The notes beneath the pieces were generated by a model. It ran no database searches and was not told the DNA's origin. It saw only the letters and a list, made by a program, of their open reading frames with translations. DNA of 64,000 nt from UKL13-2 sp043744255 (GTDB lineage: Bacteria > Pseudomonadota > Gammaproteobacteria > Burkholderiales > Usitatibacteraceae), in the NCBI GenBank assembly GCA_043744255.1, contig JAYTVA010000110.1:62001-126000 (forward strand), read 5' to 3'. Of this stretch, positions 1 to 8,957 are shown piece by piece. How positions within the stretch are numbered: position 1 is the first letter of the stretch; the number at the start of each line of letters is the position of its first letter. The position numbers were made by a program, and so were the translations under genes.

Positions 1-1214
1 GCGTCTCGCGCGCCGCTGGCATCGGCGTAGGCATTCAGGAATGCACGCCACGACGGCTCGCTGGATGCTGGGTGCGCACCGGCGAGCAAGGCACGATATT
101 GCATGTCAGCGACCCAAGCGCCCAGTTCCAGCACCGCCGGTCCGCGCACCATGCTATCGAGATCAATAAAGACGAGCCGCTCACCATCGACCAAGATATT
201 GCGCGGATGCAAATCGCCATGCAGTGTCACTTGCGGGCAGGCAGCCAATTTGCTCAACCCGCGCGCCAACGCGCTTACCACCTGCGCAAGTAGCGGTTCC
301 CATGTGTGCTCAACATTCATCAACAACGCCGCCACGCGACGCGGTGCTTCTGCGAGTGCCGCGAAATCACATGGTGGGTGCATCAGTAGCGGCGTGGCAT
401 GCAGCGCGGCCAATTGCGCACCGACGCGCGCGGCCATGGTCGGCGATACTTGCGAATGCAAATCGAGCAACGGTTGCCCCACCACTGCCGCCTGCCAATG
501 CAATCCGGCGTCGGCTTGCCACAGGATGGATGATGCCGTGTGAAGGCATCCAGTGCGTTGCGCCGCGCATTCGCTGAGTGCACACATGGCGGCGTGTGTG
601 GTCGCGCCGCGCGCGCGCGCATCCGCCTTGGCATACACGGTCGTGGTGCGCATCTCCGCGCCCACCGCAAATTCCAATTCAACACACGCACACACCCGGT
701 TTTCAGGCACGTACTGGACGATCTCGGCGTGATGATGAATGAGCCGCCCTTCCCCGCCACTGACAGCAGCAACCACTTCCGGCAACCAGCGCGTACGCAG
801 TTGCACGTCGTCGTCGAGTACCGCCATCGCCGCGATCCGCGCATCGTTAGGCAGCCAGTGCGCGAGCATGTCAAGCGATGGCCGGTGTGACAATGTCGGC
901 CCCGCCGCCGATGGACGCACGCGTGGCGTGCTGGCCTTCGTGAAACGGCGCGCGGATTCACCGCCGCTGAAAAATCGTCCGGCAACGCGTTGCTCGAACA
1001 CACGCCCGTGCGCATCGTCTAGCAACGACAACACATACGACACCGTGCAGTTGCGCTGCGGTCGATACTTGACGCGATCAATACGGCAACCATCAACCCG
1101 CAATGCCCCGTGTAGGCGCAATTCTCCCGCGAAAATATCCGCCATCGCCGACGCATCAAGCGCGGTGGCTAACTGCGGCAGCGCACGGTCATTGGGAATC
1201 GTGACCGTCGTCAT
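1..1214 (-). CDS. Aminoglycoside phosphotransferase (APH)-like protein, 3' end outside window
   Basis: Reading from the ATG at 1214 gives about 404 residues, open to the left edge, so the C-terminus is missing. Near residue 325 it carries the kinase catalytic loop LHGDLHPRNIL followed by VFIDLD, the Brenner loop and metal-binding Asp of the APH/choline-kinase fold. The substrate cannot be told from sequence. The start overlaps the stop of the upstream heparinase-like gene by ATGA, so it is the last visible member of the glycosyltransferase operon. An APH-fold protein in such a place more likely phosphorylates a sugar or lipid precursor, or acts as an accessory factor, than confers drug resistance; that is inference. 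Confidence 0.8.
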   Translation of the reverse strand, partial: MTTVTIPNDRALPQLATALDASAMADIFAGELRLHGALRVDGCRIDRVKYRPQRNCTVSYVLSLLDDAHGRVFEQRVAGRFFSGGESARRFTKASTPRVRPSAAGPTLSHRPSLDMLAHWLPNDARIAAMAVLDDDVQLRTRWLPEVVAAVSGGEGRLIHHHAEIVQYVPENRVCACVELEFAVGAEMRTTTVYAKADARARGATTHAAMCALSECAAQRTGCLHTASSILWQADAGLHWQAAVVGQPLLDLHSQVSPTMAARVGAQLAALHATPLLMHPPCDFAALAEAPRRVAALLMNVEHTWEPLLAQVVSALARGLSKLAACPQVTLHGDLHPRNILVDGERLVFIDLDSMVRGPAVLELGAWVADMQYRALLAGAHPASSEPSWRAFLNAYADASGARD

Positions 1215-3289
1215 GTGCTGACCCCGCTTGCACTTGCAAATGGGATGGCAGCGTTGCTCGCGGCATCGACCAGTCGTGCGCCTGCATGCGAGAGTGCACG
1301 CAATACCCGCCCACCGCTGTCTTGGCGCACGAACACCCACCGCCCACTGAACGAAAATTCACCGATTGACCACTCCTGATCCGCACTGCAACGCGAATGG
1401 AACCAAGTGTCAGTGACTGCTTCGCCGTCGATATTCAGAGTGATACGTAGCGCGCGCGAACGCGTGCCTTTCACCGCGATATCGTCGAGTTGCAGCGCAG
1501 GCTCTTGCTCACGCCACGGCAGCAGCAGCGTGTCGAAGTCCGCATCGCGGGCGTGCACCACGCTACGAAGTTTGGGTGCGCGCTGCTTGTCGCCGTAACG
1601 CATCGACACCCAGCTCGGCACCAGCGAATGTTCAACACCGTCACGTGCGGACTGGGCAATCAACAGGCCGGGCGAATGCACCCGAAGCCCCTCGTCGCAG
1701 CGCAGCGCCGAGTCGCCCTGGGCATGCGCGCCCAACTGAAAATGCAACGCGTATTCGTGCTCGCTCTCCGCACGCAACCAGTCGCTAACAATCCAATAAC
1801 GACGATCAACAAAAACGATGCAGCGCTCATGGACGGCGTCGTACTCATGACTTACCGCGCGACCATGCAAAACATCGAGGTGCTCACCGTGGCAGCGTTC
1901 CAGCATGGTCGCCTGTGGCGCGGGACCGCAAATTTTATGGCGCACCGAGCCATGCGCGTGCCGCGACGCTTCCTTGATCGCCCGCGCTTCGTAGCGGGTC
2001 TGATTGCGGCCATCGACACACACGGTGTTGTGGCTAGCGGTGCTGCGAAAGTGCACGCGCCAGTTGGTGCCATCCACCGCATCAGGCGCTTCGCTATAGG
2101 TATAGCGGCCGGGATCAACGATCAGCGAGCGGCCATGCGCTGCCAGTTCAAAACTCAGGCAATCGAAGTGCCCATGATTGCCTTCCCCCAATGGTCCGCA
2201 GTCAAACACCAGATGCTGCGCGTCAGCGGTCCAATCGCTGCGCACCACGCTATAGCCACTGTCGGCAAAGTGCGCCGCACGTGTGCGCGGTGCCAGTCCG
2301 TGCGCGCCGCGCGTGGCCACGTAACGCATGTCAGCGCGACCATAAAGGGCACTACCCAACGCCAACAGCTCCAGAAAACTGCGCGCATCGCCGTCGGAAA
2401 AACTGGGGACAATGCCGTCGGGCCTATGGACATGCATGCTGAATTCCAACGTGCGTTGCAGTGCGGTGTCCATTGCCGTCGGCACCGCCAGATCATTCAT
2501 GGCGGCAAGTCGGCGCACGTTCAAATAATTGCGCAACACCAGATGGTGATAGTCGGTCGATAGCTCGCACTGCACGCCATCACTCAGCAAATCGCTGGCG
2601 ATATTGGCGACAATTTCCTTCAGGGCAAAGTCGCGCCAGTACGCCGCACAGCGCATCTCGGGGAACACCATGCCCGCTAAAAAAATCGCGTAGAGCTCGA
2701 GCGTGCGGTGATTGCGTTTGGCGGTGAGGTGCTCGCACAGGTACTCCACCTGATCGTGAATGCTGTGCAACAAGCGGCGATGAAACCCGGCATCAATGAC
2801 CGTATGCGCCGCGTGCGTGACGAAAAAATGGTAGCTGTAAATCCAGTTCTGCACACGCCGCCCGGTAACGTCTGCGGCGATAAAACCCAGCGGGGTTAAC
2901 CGCATCCAGCCCTCAATCAATGCCGCCCAGCGGCGTGCGTAGCGTGCGTCACCGCTCTGTTTGAACGCCTGACCAAGCCCAACGGCGTAGTAGAACTTGT
3001 GCAGCAAAATATGCCACTCCACATCGGTGCTGGGATTGGTGAGCCAGTCAATAGCGTCACCCAAGGTGTGCGTCTCGCCGTTGAACTCAAAACGACCTTG
3101 CATCACCGCCTGAATTTTGTCAGCACGTGTCTCTTCGGCATCAGCGACCGGGTAATAGTTCACTGCGCGGGCGCCACGAAAATGCGCAAGCAGCGCGACG
3201 TCATCGAGCGCCTCGAACGGCGCAAGAAAGACTGGGGTGGTGGTATCCACGGTAACAACCTCGGACAGCGCAAAATGACGGGCATTCAT
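1211..3289 (-). CDS. Heparinase II/III family protein (polysaccharide lyase-like)
   Basis: 692 residues. The N-terminal two thirds resembles the alpha-toroid domain of alginate lyase/heparinase II/III enzymes, with the conserved RNHRT segment near residue 190 and DYHHLVLRNY near 248. The C-terminal beta-sandwich begins around residue 365 with GEGNHGHFDCLSFEL and SLIVDPGRYTY, typical of the Heparinase II/III-like domain. No signal peptide is visible, so a cytoplasmic or otherwise exported location is unclear. It overlaps the upstream GT4 gene and the downstream APH-like gene by 4 bases each, which implies translational coupling. In such clusters the lyase usually trims or modifies the polymer made by the neighbouring glycosyltransferases; the actual substrate is unknown. 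Confidence 0.85.
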   Translation of the reverse strand: MNARHFALSEVVTVDTTTPVFLAPFEALDDVALLAHFRGARAVNYYPVADAEETRADKIQAVMQGRFEFNGETHTLGDAIDWLTNPSTDVEWHILLHKFYYAVGLGQAFKQSGDARYARRWAALIEGWMRLTPLGFIAADVTGRRVQNWIYSYHFFVTHAAHTVIDAGFHRRLLHSIHDQVEYLCEHLTAKRNHRTLELYAIFLAGMVFPEMRCAAYWRDFALKEIVANIASDLLSDGVQCELSTDYHHLVLRNYLNVRRLAAMNDLAVPTAMDTALQRTLEFSMHVHRPDGIVPSFSDGDARSFLELLALGSALYGRADMRYVATRGAHGLAPRTRAAHFADSGYSVVRSDWTADAQHLVFDCGPLGEGNHGHFDCLSFELAAHGRSLIVDPGRYTYSEAPDAVDGTNWRVHFRSTASHNTVCVDGRNQTRYEARAIKEASRHAHGSVRHKICGPAPQATMLERCHGEHLDVLHGRAVSHEYDAVHERCIVFVDRRYWIVSDWLRAESEHEYALHFQLGAHAQGDSALRCDEGLRVHSPGLLIAQSARDGVEHSLVPSWVSMRYGDKQRAPKLRSVVHARDADFDTLLLPWREQEPALQLDDIAVKGTRSRALRITLNIDGEAVTDTWFHSRCSADQEWSIGEFSFSGRWVFVRQDSGGRVLRALSHAGARLVDAASNAAIPFASASGVST

Positions 3290-4683
3290 GCCGTGCCCCA
3301 GAGGTGGCGCGCGTGTGCGACCGACGCACGGCGCAGTTGCGTGTCGAACAAATCGCGCAATTCAATCGTGGTACGACGCGAATCGAAACGATCACAAATT
3401 TGCCGCCGCGCAGCTTGGGCGAGACGAGCATGCAGCGCGGTATCCGTGAGCACGTTACGAATTGCCTCGGCCAGCGCAACCGGATCGCGCGGCTCCACTA
3501 GCAGTCCGTGCACACCATCGTCAATGAGTTCGGGAATGCCGGAGATGCGCGTGGATACTATCGGTACACCCATCGCCATCGCTTCAGCGAGCACATTGGG
3601 AATGCCATCGCGGTCGCCGTCTTCCATCACCTGACAGGGCAACGCGAACACGCGTGCTTGCCGATAGATCTCACGCAATTCGCCCTGAGTGACCGCGCTG
3701 CGCAGCAGTACGCAATCGCTCAGCTCGCGCGCGTCGATGAGTTCTTGGATGGCCTCGTACGCACTGCCCTTTTCGCCGACGATGACACAGACGAAGCGCA
3801 CGCCATCGCGTTTAAGCAGCGCGCAGGCTTCCACCAACTGATCGAAGCCCTTCTTTTCTACGAAGCGACCCACGGAAAGAATCGCTGGTACCCCGTCGAG
3901 GTCATGGTGTTCCGCCGGCGCAAAGAATTCGGTGTCGAGTCCGTGGTAGATCGCGTGCACTTCATCAGGACGCGCGTGGCGTGCGCGCAAAACGGCTGCA
4001 TTTGCACAGGTGCAGGTGGCGACGAACTGCGCTGCGGCCAGCTTCCGTTCAAGGAGGTCACCGGGATTAAGATCGGCTTGGTAGATATCTTTGGCGTGGG
4101 CCGTGAAGCTGAAGGGGATGCCCGTCAGGCGACTCGCGAACCAAGTGATGTTGGCGACACCGTGACAAAAGTGTCCATGCAGGTGGCCAACATCTCCGGC
4201 TTGCAATACGTCGCGGGCGATCACGCCGGCCTGTAGCAATTCCTTGAAAAATACTTTGCGCACCCCAGCTTTCGCGGGGTCGCGGTAACGCCAACTCATG
4301 GCCGCCGCCGCGCCGAGTGCACGCGCGTAGCGAACGGGGTGGCGCAGTGCGACGGTGGCGTTTGCGCGAAAGAAAGCAGGCAGGTTTTGCGACAGCCAGC
4401 CGAGCAGTGTTGCTCCGGAGAGTGATGTTGCAGGAGGCAAATAGGTAAGCGGCGCGCGCACCGAAGCCACCACGGGATGCGTGATGGCTTCGCGCTCACG
4501 CTTGACCGAATACAAACGCAGCGGCATGCCCAGACGCTCCAGTTGCACAATCTCATTGGCGATGAACGTCTCCGACAAACGCGGGTAGCCGTTCATCACA
4601 TACGCGACGCAGCGCCGGTCAGCCGTTGACACGACCGAGCGTGGCACTGGGTTCCAGTGCCACGGATTGAGTCGAGCGTTCAT
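3286..4683 (-). CDS. Glycosyltransferase family 4 (second paralogue)
   Basis: 465 residues from the ATG at 4683, which has an AAGGA ribosome site about 8 bases upstream; this start overlaps the end of the preceding gene by 65 bases. N-terminal GT-B segment MNGYPRLSETFIANEIVQLE, then the GT4 C-terminal domain with ILSVGRFVEKKGFDQLVEA and the nucleotide-sugar binding stretch EAMAMGVPIVSTRISGIPEL. It transfers a sugar from a nucleotide donor to a growing glycan in the cytoplasm; donor and acceptor are unknown. It is clearly paralogous to the gene immediately upstream, including the LSETFI and ISGIPE motifs, so the two probably arose by tandem duplication. Confidence 0.88.
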   Translation of the reverse strand: MNARLNPWHWNPVPRSVVSTADRRCVAYVMNGYPRLSETFIANEIVQLERLGMPLRLYSVKREREAITHPVVASVRAPLTYLPPATSLSGATLLGWLSQNLPAFFRANATVALRHPVRYARALGAAAAMSWRYRDPAKAGVRKVFFKELLQAGVIARDVLQAGDVGHLHGHFCHGVANITWFASRLTGIPFSFTAHAKDIYQADLNPGDLLERKLAAAQFVATCTCANAAVLRARHARPDEVHAIYHGLDTEFFAPAEHHDLDGVPAILSVGRFVEKKGFDQLVEACALLKRDGVRFVCVIVGEKGSAYEAIQELIDARELSDCVLLRSAVTQGELREIYRQARVFALPCQVMEDGDRDGIPNVLAEAMAMGVPIVSTRISGIPELIDDGVHGLLVEPRDPVALAEAIRNVLTDTALHARLAQAARRQICDRFDSRRTTIELRDLFDTQLRRASVAHARHLWGTA

Positions 4684-5908
4684 GTTTGGTTTCCTTTTGC
4701 TCACTATCCAGCAGCCGACACAGCAGCTGCAGATTGTGATCGTTGTTGAAGTTTTCGGTAACGGTGACGCGTGCGGCGCAGCCAAGTTGGTCGCGCAGGG
4801 TGGGCCGATTAAGTAGATCTTCGATGGCGTCCGCGAGTTCGATCAGCGCATCGGGCTCCACCAGCAGGCCATTGCGCCGATGCTCGATGACTTCGGGGAT
4901 GCCGGAAATCCGCGTGGCGACGGCAGGCAAGCCCATCGCCATCGCTTCGAGCAACACGTTGGGAATGCCGTCGCGATCACCATCGGCGGCGATGCGCGAC
5001 GGCTGCACATACACGGTCGCACGTGCGTAGCGATCAATCACCTGCTCACGTTGCAACTTGCCGACCAGATGCACGTGCTGCGTGAGCCGATGCCCCAAGA
5101 CCCGTGCCAATAGCCGCGCTTGCTCTTCTCCGTAGCCAACAATCTCGCACCGAAAATCCTGCCCACGATCACGCAACACGGCGCAGGCGTCGATCAAACT
5201 ATCGAGCCCCTTCTTTTCACGCAGGCGGCCAACACTCAGAATCAGCGGTACCGCAACATTGCTCGCATGCGGGCGCGGCTGGAATACCATCTGATCGATA
5301 CCGTGGTACATGCGATGCACGATGGCGTTCGGCGCGATGGCGCTGAGCGTGGTGCGATTAAATTCCGTGCAGGTGACGGTGAAGCGCGCGGCCTCCAGCT
5401 TGCGTTTGAGGTCAGCCGGGTTGGAGAGATAAATGTCTTTCGCATGCGCCGAGATCGAAAACGGGATCGCGGCAAGTTGCGCGACGATGGCCGCAACATC
5501 GGCGGGCGTCGATATGAAGTGGGTGTGCAAATGACCAACACCGTCGCTACGCAGTTGTTGCGCCAACCACCCGGCCTTGACGAATTCGCGCACACCATCG
5601 CGACCGCGTGACAGCGAGACGCCAAGTGTCGCGACGTAGCGCAACGGCGCGCTAAGAAAACACTTGGCGTGTCGCAGCAAAAACTGATGTGTATTGTTCA
5701 GGGCAAGTTCGGGGACACACACCACCGGCGCACGCACCCGCGCCACCGCCGGATGCGTGAGCGCATCACTCGGCGGCGCGAGTGCGTAGATGCGCAGTGG
5801 CACGCCTAGGCGTTCGAGTCCCAGCACTTCTTCGAGAATAAAAGTCTCGGAGAGTTTTGGAAAACGATTGACGAGTAAGCCCAAAGGGGGCTTAGCGGCC
5901 GCGGTCAT
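4619..5908 (-). CDS. Glycosyltransferase family 4 (first paralogue)
   Basis: 429 residues. It begins with VNRFPKLSETFILEEVLGLE and contains ILSVGRLREKKGLDSLIDA near the middle and EAMAMGLPAVATRISGIPEV in the donor-binding domain, the usual GT4 landmarks. The ATG at 5908 overlaps the stop of the upstream family-28-like gene by 4 bases, and the 3' end overlaps the next GT4 gene by 65 bases. It presumably adds one sugar in the same pathway as its paralogue. The C-terminal tail after residue 395 (DSEQKETKHERS and onward) looks like an extension rather than part of the fold. Confidence 0.88.
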   Translation of the reverse strand: MTAAAKPPLGLLVNRFPKLSETFILEEVLGLERLGVPLRIYALAPPSDALTHPAVARVRAPVVCVPELALNNTHQFLLRHAKCFLSAPLRYVATLGVSLSRGRDGVREFVKAGWLAQQLRSDGVGHLHTHFISTPADVAAIVAQLAAIPFSISAHAKDIYLSNPADLKRKLEAARFTVTCTEFNRTTLSAIAPNAIVHRMYHGIDQMVFQPRPHASNVAVPLILSVGRLREKKGLDSLIDACAVLRDRGQDFRCEIVGYGEEQARLLARVLGHRLTQHVHLVGKLQREQVIDRYARATVYVQPSRIAADGDRDGIPNVLLEAMAMGLPAVATRISGIPEVIEHRRNGLLVEPDALIELADAIEDLLNRPTLRDQLGCAARVTVTENFNNDHNLQLLCRLLDSEQKETKHERSTQSVALEPSATLGRVNG

Positions 5909-7194
5909 CCGCGTGCTCCTAAACCAGTACCAGTCTGGCCAACGACCGAACGGCGATGGGTTGCGCGAGAAGTTTGATCGTGATTTTGCAGAGTCGTGGC
6001 GCTCAACGTCTCTAGGCCGATCAGTTCAAAAATCGCCGCCGTCGTGCGCTCCTGCCCATAGAGCGACATGAATGCCGCAGATGAATTGCCATCGGCGACG
6101 GCGGTCAGCTCGGTTTGCACCGCCTGCAGCAACGCATCGGGCGAAAGCACATCGGTGTGCACCATGCGCAACAGCCCCAGTGCGGCCATGCGTGCGGCAC
6201 GGATGGATTGTTCCCGCCCCGGCTTCACGCGCGGCACCACCACCGCGCGCTTGCGTAACGTGAGCAGCTCGCAGACGGTGTTGTAGCCACCCATCGACAC
6301 GACCACGTCTGCTGCATCGATGAGTGACATCATGTCATCGCTGAAATCTTGCACACTCACTTGCGGCATGGTGCTGACCTGGGTTGCGATTGCTACACGC
6401 TGTGCTTCGGCCATTTCTGGGCCACAGACGATGTGGGTACGTGGACGGCTTACGGCAGGCAGCGTTTGCACGCCGCGCAAATAGTTGTCAATCAACTGGT
6501 AGCCATCTTCGCCACCGCCGGTGGTGACGAGTACCAAGGGTTCGCGTGCGAATAGCCCCAGTCTGCGGCGTACCACCGAACGCGGTTCGCGCCCCGGTTC
6601 GCGGCCAAGGTAGCCGCAGAATTTGACCTTGGCGGCAGTAAAGGCCGGGAACGCGTATTCGAGCCGAAGATCAAAAATGCGCGGCGATCCCACCACCAGC
6701 ACTTGATCGTAATAGGCATCGATTGCTTCGCAATAGCCATTCTTGCGCCACACAGCCGTGGTCACCTCCGGGCTATCGAGAATGTCGCGTAGCAGCAGCA
6801 CCATCTTTGGCCGATGGATATTGCGCGACAAAGCTTCAAACGCACCACAGAGCTCGTCCTCCACACCGAACGGCTTCTTGTCGACCAAGATTAAGTCGGG
6901 TGCGAAATCGGCAATTGCACTGCGAATGATGTTGGCACGCAATCGCACCGTTGCGGCGAGCGAGAGATCGAGATTGCGCGCCGCGTAGTGCCCATCGCTG
7001 TTCCGCGACAAGCAAGGCAGCTTCACATAATCCACGCGTGGCGGAATGCGAAACGCGTGCAGCATCGGCGAGCCGGTGAGCACCAGTACCGATACCTGCG
7101 GCGAGGACTGCACGAGGTGCCGCGCGATTTCCAGCATGCGCCGGATGTTGCCGAGGCCGAAGGTGTCGTGCGAATAGATCAGGATGCGTTTCAT
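5905..7194 (-). CDS. Family-28-like glycosyltransferase (MurG/UGT-type GT-B fold)
   Basis: 429 residues. The N-terminus MKRILIYSHDTFGLGNIRRM matches the Gly-rich loop of GT-B enzymes acting on lipid-linked acceptors. The C-terminal half has VVSMGGYNTVCELLTLRKRAVVVP and KPGREQ, the typical family 28 nucleotide-sugar motif. AGGGG lies 7 bases upstream of the ATG at 7194, which supports the start. It is the first gene of the visible polysaccharide operon, running into the two GT4 genes. A biosynthetic role in a surface or exopolysaccharide is inferred from the neighbours; sugar specificity cannot be read from sequence. Confidence 0.85.
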   Translation of the reverse strand: MKRILIYSHDTFGLGNIRRMLEIARHLVQSSPQVSVLVLTGSPMLHAFRIPPRVDYVKLPCLSRNSDGHYAARNLDLSLAATVRLRANIIRSAIADFAPDLILVDKKPFGVEDELCGAFEALSRNIHRPKMVLLLRDILDSPEVTTAVWRKNGYCEAIDAYYDQVLVVGSPRIFDLRLEYAFPAFTAAKVKFCGYLGREPGREPRSVVRRRLGLFAREPLVLVTTGGGEDGYQLIDNYLRGVQTLPAVSRPRTHIVCGPEMAEAQRVAIATQVSTMPQVSVQDFSDDMMSLIDAADVVVSMGGYNTVCELLTLRKRAVVVPRVKPGREQSIRAARMAALGLLRMVHTDVLSPDALLQAVQTELTAVADGNSSAAFMSLYGQERTTAAIFELIGLETLSATTLQNHDQTSRATHRRSVVGQTGTGLGARG

Positions 7195-7511
7195 GCATAG
7201 CCCCTAGTGGATGGACTTCGATGAGTGCCGGGATCAGCCGCTGCTCGGCACAGGGCGTGTTGGTCAACGCAATCGGTTTGCGCCGACAACACTCGCCATC
7301 AAACAAGTCCGTTGTCATCAAACTGACATACCTCACAGAGGAGGTCGGTCGGCAGAAAATACGGCGGGCGACAAATTAATTCTTTGCGCGCAGCGCGTCG
7401 GCTCGATGCTAAGGAGAACGCGGGGAGAACGCAGCACAAACGGACGCGGCACAAAAAAAAGCGGCCGGTGCCGTTTGCACGGACACCGGCCACTGGACCA
7501 TCGGTAATCTG
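7195..7511. other. Intergenic region upstream of the polysaccharide operon
   Basis: 317 bases without a convincing gene on either strand. The left part is the upstream leader of the minus-strand polysaccharide operon; no clear sigma70 promoter could be picked out. The right part holds the terminator of the subtilase gene. Confidence 0.6.
7453..7493 (-). terminator. Rho-independent terminator of the CHAT-subtilase operon
   Basis: On the minus strand a GC-rich hairpin (GCCGGTGtCCGT, loop gcaa, ACGGcACCGGC) is followed by eight T residues. It lies 20-60 bases past the stop of the S8 peptidase gene and so closes the operon. Confidence 0.85.
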
Positions 7512-8816
7512 CTAACGGCAGGCTGTGCTGGCCGTCGGTACGTCGAGCAGAACGGATAGTGGGGATATTTGCCCGATCTTGGAATCACAAAGCGCGGTGG
7601 TGTTGCGCTCAATTTTCCTCACCAACGCTGTAGGCACCAACTCGGGACGTTTGGTACGCAGCAGTGCGACAAGGCCGGATGCCATCGGCGCGGCCATAGA
7701 TGTTCCGCTCCAGGTACCGAATCCACCATTGGGCACGCTGCTGGTGATGCCCTCGCCTGGTGCGGCCACCTGCACCCAAGAACCGAAATTACTGAACGCC
7801 GCCAGTCCGCCGCTACTGTTGCTGGCACCGACCGAAAGCAAGCCGTAGGCACCTTCTGCCGCAGGGTACTGACGCAGACCCTTGCTGCCGTCATTTCCTG
7901 CCGCAGCGACAATCACCGCACCCCGCGATGCAGCGCAGCGAACCCGGTCGTCATCGTAGCCGGGGTCGGTCTGATTCGCGACCGGATCAAGCGGATCGGG
8001 GGGCGCGCAACTGACCAGATGCGCAATGGCATCCATCAAGTGCGTGCGGCTCAAGCTACCCAGACTCATATTGATCACATGAGCACCGTCGTCGGTGTTC
8101 GGGTCACCGTCCGGATCGACCGCGTAAAGCATCGCTTCGGCGAGCACCCATGCGTTTCCTTGCCCGTTCGCATCGAGTACACGAATCGGCATGATCGCCG
8201 CACTCGGTGCAACCATCGCGACGATCCCGGCGACGTGCGTGCCATGCGCAAAACCAGCCTGGCCGCTGGTGCCAACGACGGACGGGGTGTTGTCAAAATC
8301 GACAAAGTCAAAACCGGGGAGTAGCCGTCCCGCCAAGGCCGGATGTGATAAATCCACACCACTGTCGAGAACCGCGACGCGTGTGCCCGCGCCCTTGGAC
8401 ACGGCATGCGCCTCGGCCAAACGGAGCGCCTGCGGTGCCCATTGCGCCGTGTAGGCATCGGGCGTGCCGATCGCCCAAACCACGGCACGACGGGCCTCGG
8501 GGCTCTGGTGAATGAAGTTCGGATCAGCAAGCAGCACATCAGGATCAACGCGCAGGGCGGCGATGGTCGCGTCCACGCTGGCCGCGCTAAGTATCTTGAG
8601 ACGGTAGATCGGACGCTCGCCAAATTGGCCGAGCAAGCCCAACCGATAGTTGACGAGTACCGGGCCGAGCGCGGCAGTGCTGCGTAACTTGACTAAAACT
8701 TCAGCGTCAAGCGCGGGATCACTGCCTTTGGCGGCGTGCGCACCCAAGCCCACGAAGAGCATCATTGATGCCAACAGTGTGCGGAAAAACGATGTCGGTT
8801 TGAACAGTTGATTCAC
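7512..8816 (-). CDS. S8 family (subtilisin-like) serine peptidase, secreted
   Basis: 434 residues from the GTG at 8816, chosen because AGGAG sits 8 bases upstream and a signal peptide follows directly (hydrophobic LLASMMLFVGLGAHA). All three catalytic motifs are present: Asp in AVLDSGVDLSHP near residue 150, His in GFAHGTHVAG near 192, and Ser in WSGTSMAAPMASG near 372. An inhibitor-I9-like propeptide region probably fills residues 30-120. It is the last gene after the TPR-CHAT gene in the same direction, about 140 bases downstream, and ends at a strong terminator. It should act in the periplasm or outside the cell; its substrates are unknown. A longer in-frame start at 8900 lacks such signals. 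Confidence 0.9.
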   Translation of the reverse strand: MNQLFKPTSFFRTLLASMMLFVGLGAHAAKGSDPALDAEVLVKLRSTAALGPVLVNYRLGLLGQFGERPIYRLKILSAASVDATIAALRVDPDVLLADPNFIHQSPEARRAVVWAIGTPDAYTAQWAPQALRLAEAHAVSKGAGTRVAVLDSGVDLSHPALAGRLLPGFDFVDFDNTPSVVGTSGQAGFAHGTHVAGIVAMVAPSAAIMPIRVLDANGQGNAWVLAEAMLYAVDPDGDPNTDDGAHVINMSLGSLSRTHLMDAIAHLVSCAPPDPLDPVANQTDPGYDDDRVRCAASRGAVIVAAAGNDGSKGLRQYPAAEGAYGLLSVGASNSSGGLAAFSNFGSWVQVAAPGEGITSSVPNGGFGTWSGTSMAAPMASGLVALLRTKRPELVPTALVRKIERNTTALCDSKIGQISPLSVLLDVPTASTACR

Positions 8817-8957
8817 GAGATTTTCTCCTACGCGTTGTGTGATCCCACTAGACAGAGGCACCAAGCGCCAGTTTGATACATGCTGCGGAGCTTTATCCAC
8901 AACATCGTCAACAGTTGATCTGGGTATAAATTCCAGTATGCCCCAAAAAAAACCCGC

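Noticed and set aside
383..1015. 210-codon minus-strand open frame
   Set aside because: Out of frame with the APH-like gene, whose LHGDLHPRN motif fixes the real frame from 1214 to the window edge.
1490..2563. Long 357-codon open frame on the plus strand
   Set aside because: It lies antisense to the heparinase-like gene, whose motifs and coupled starts are clear. Composition is typical of antisense open frames in GC-rich DNA.
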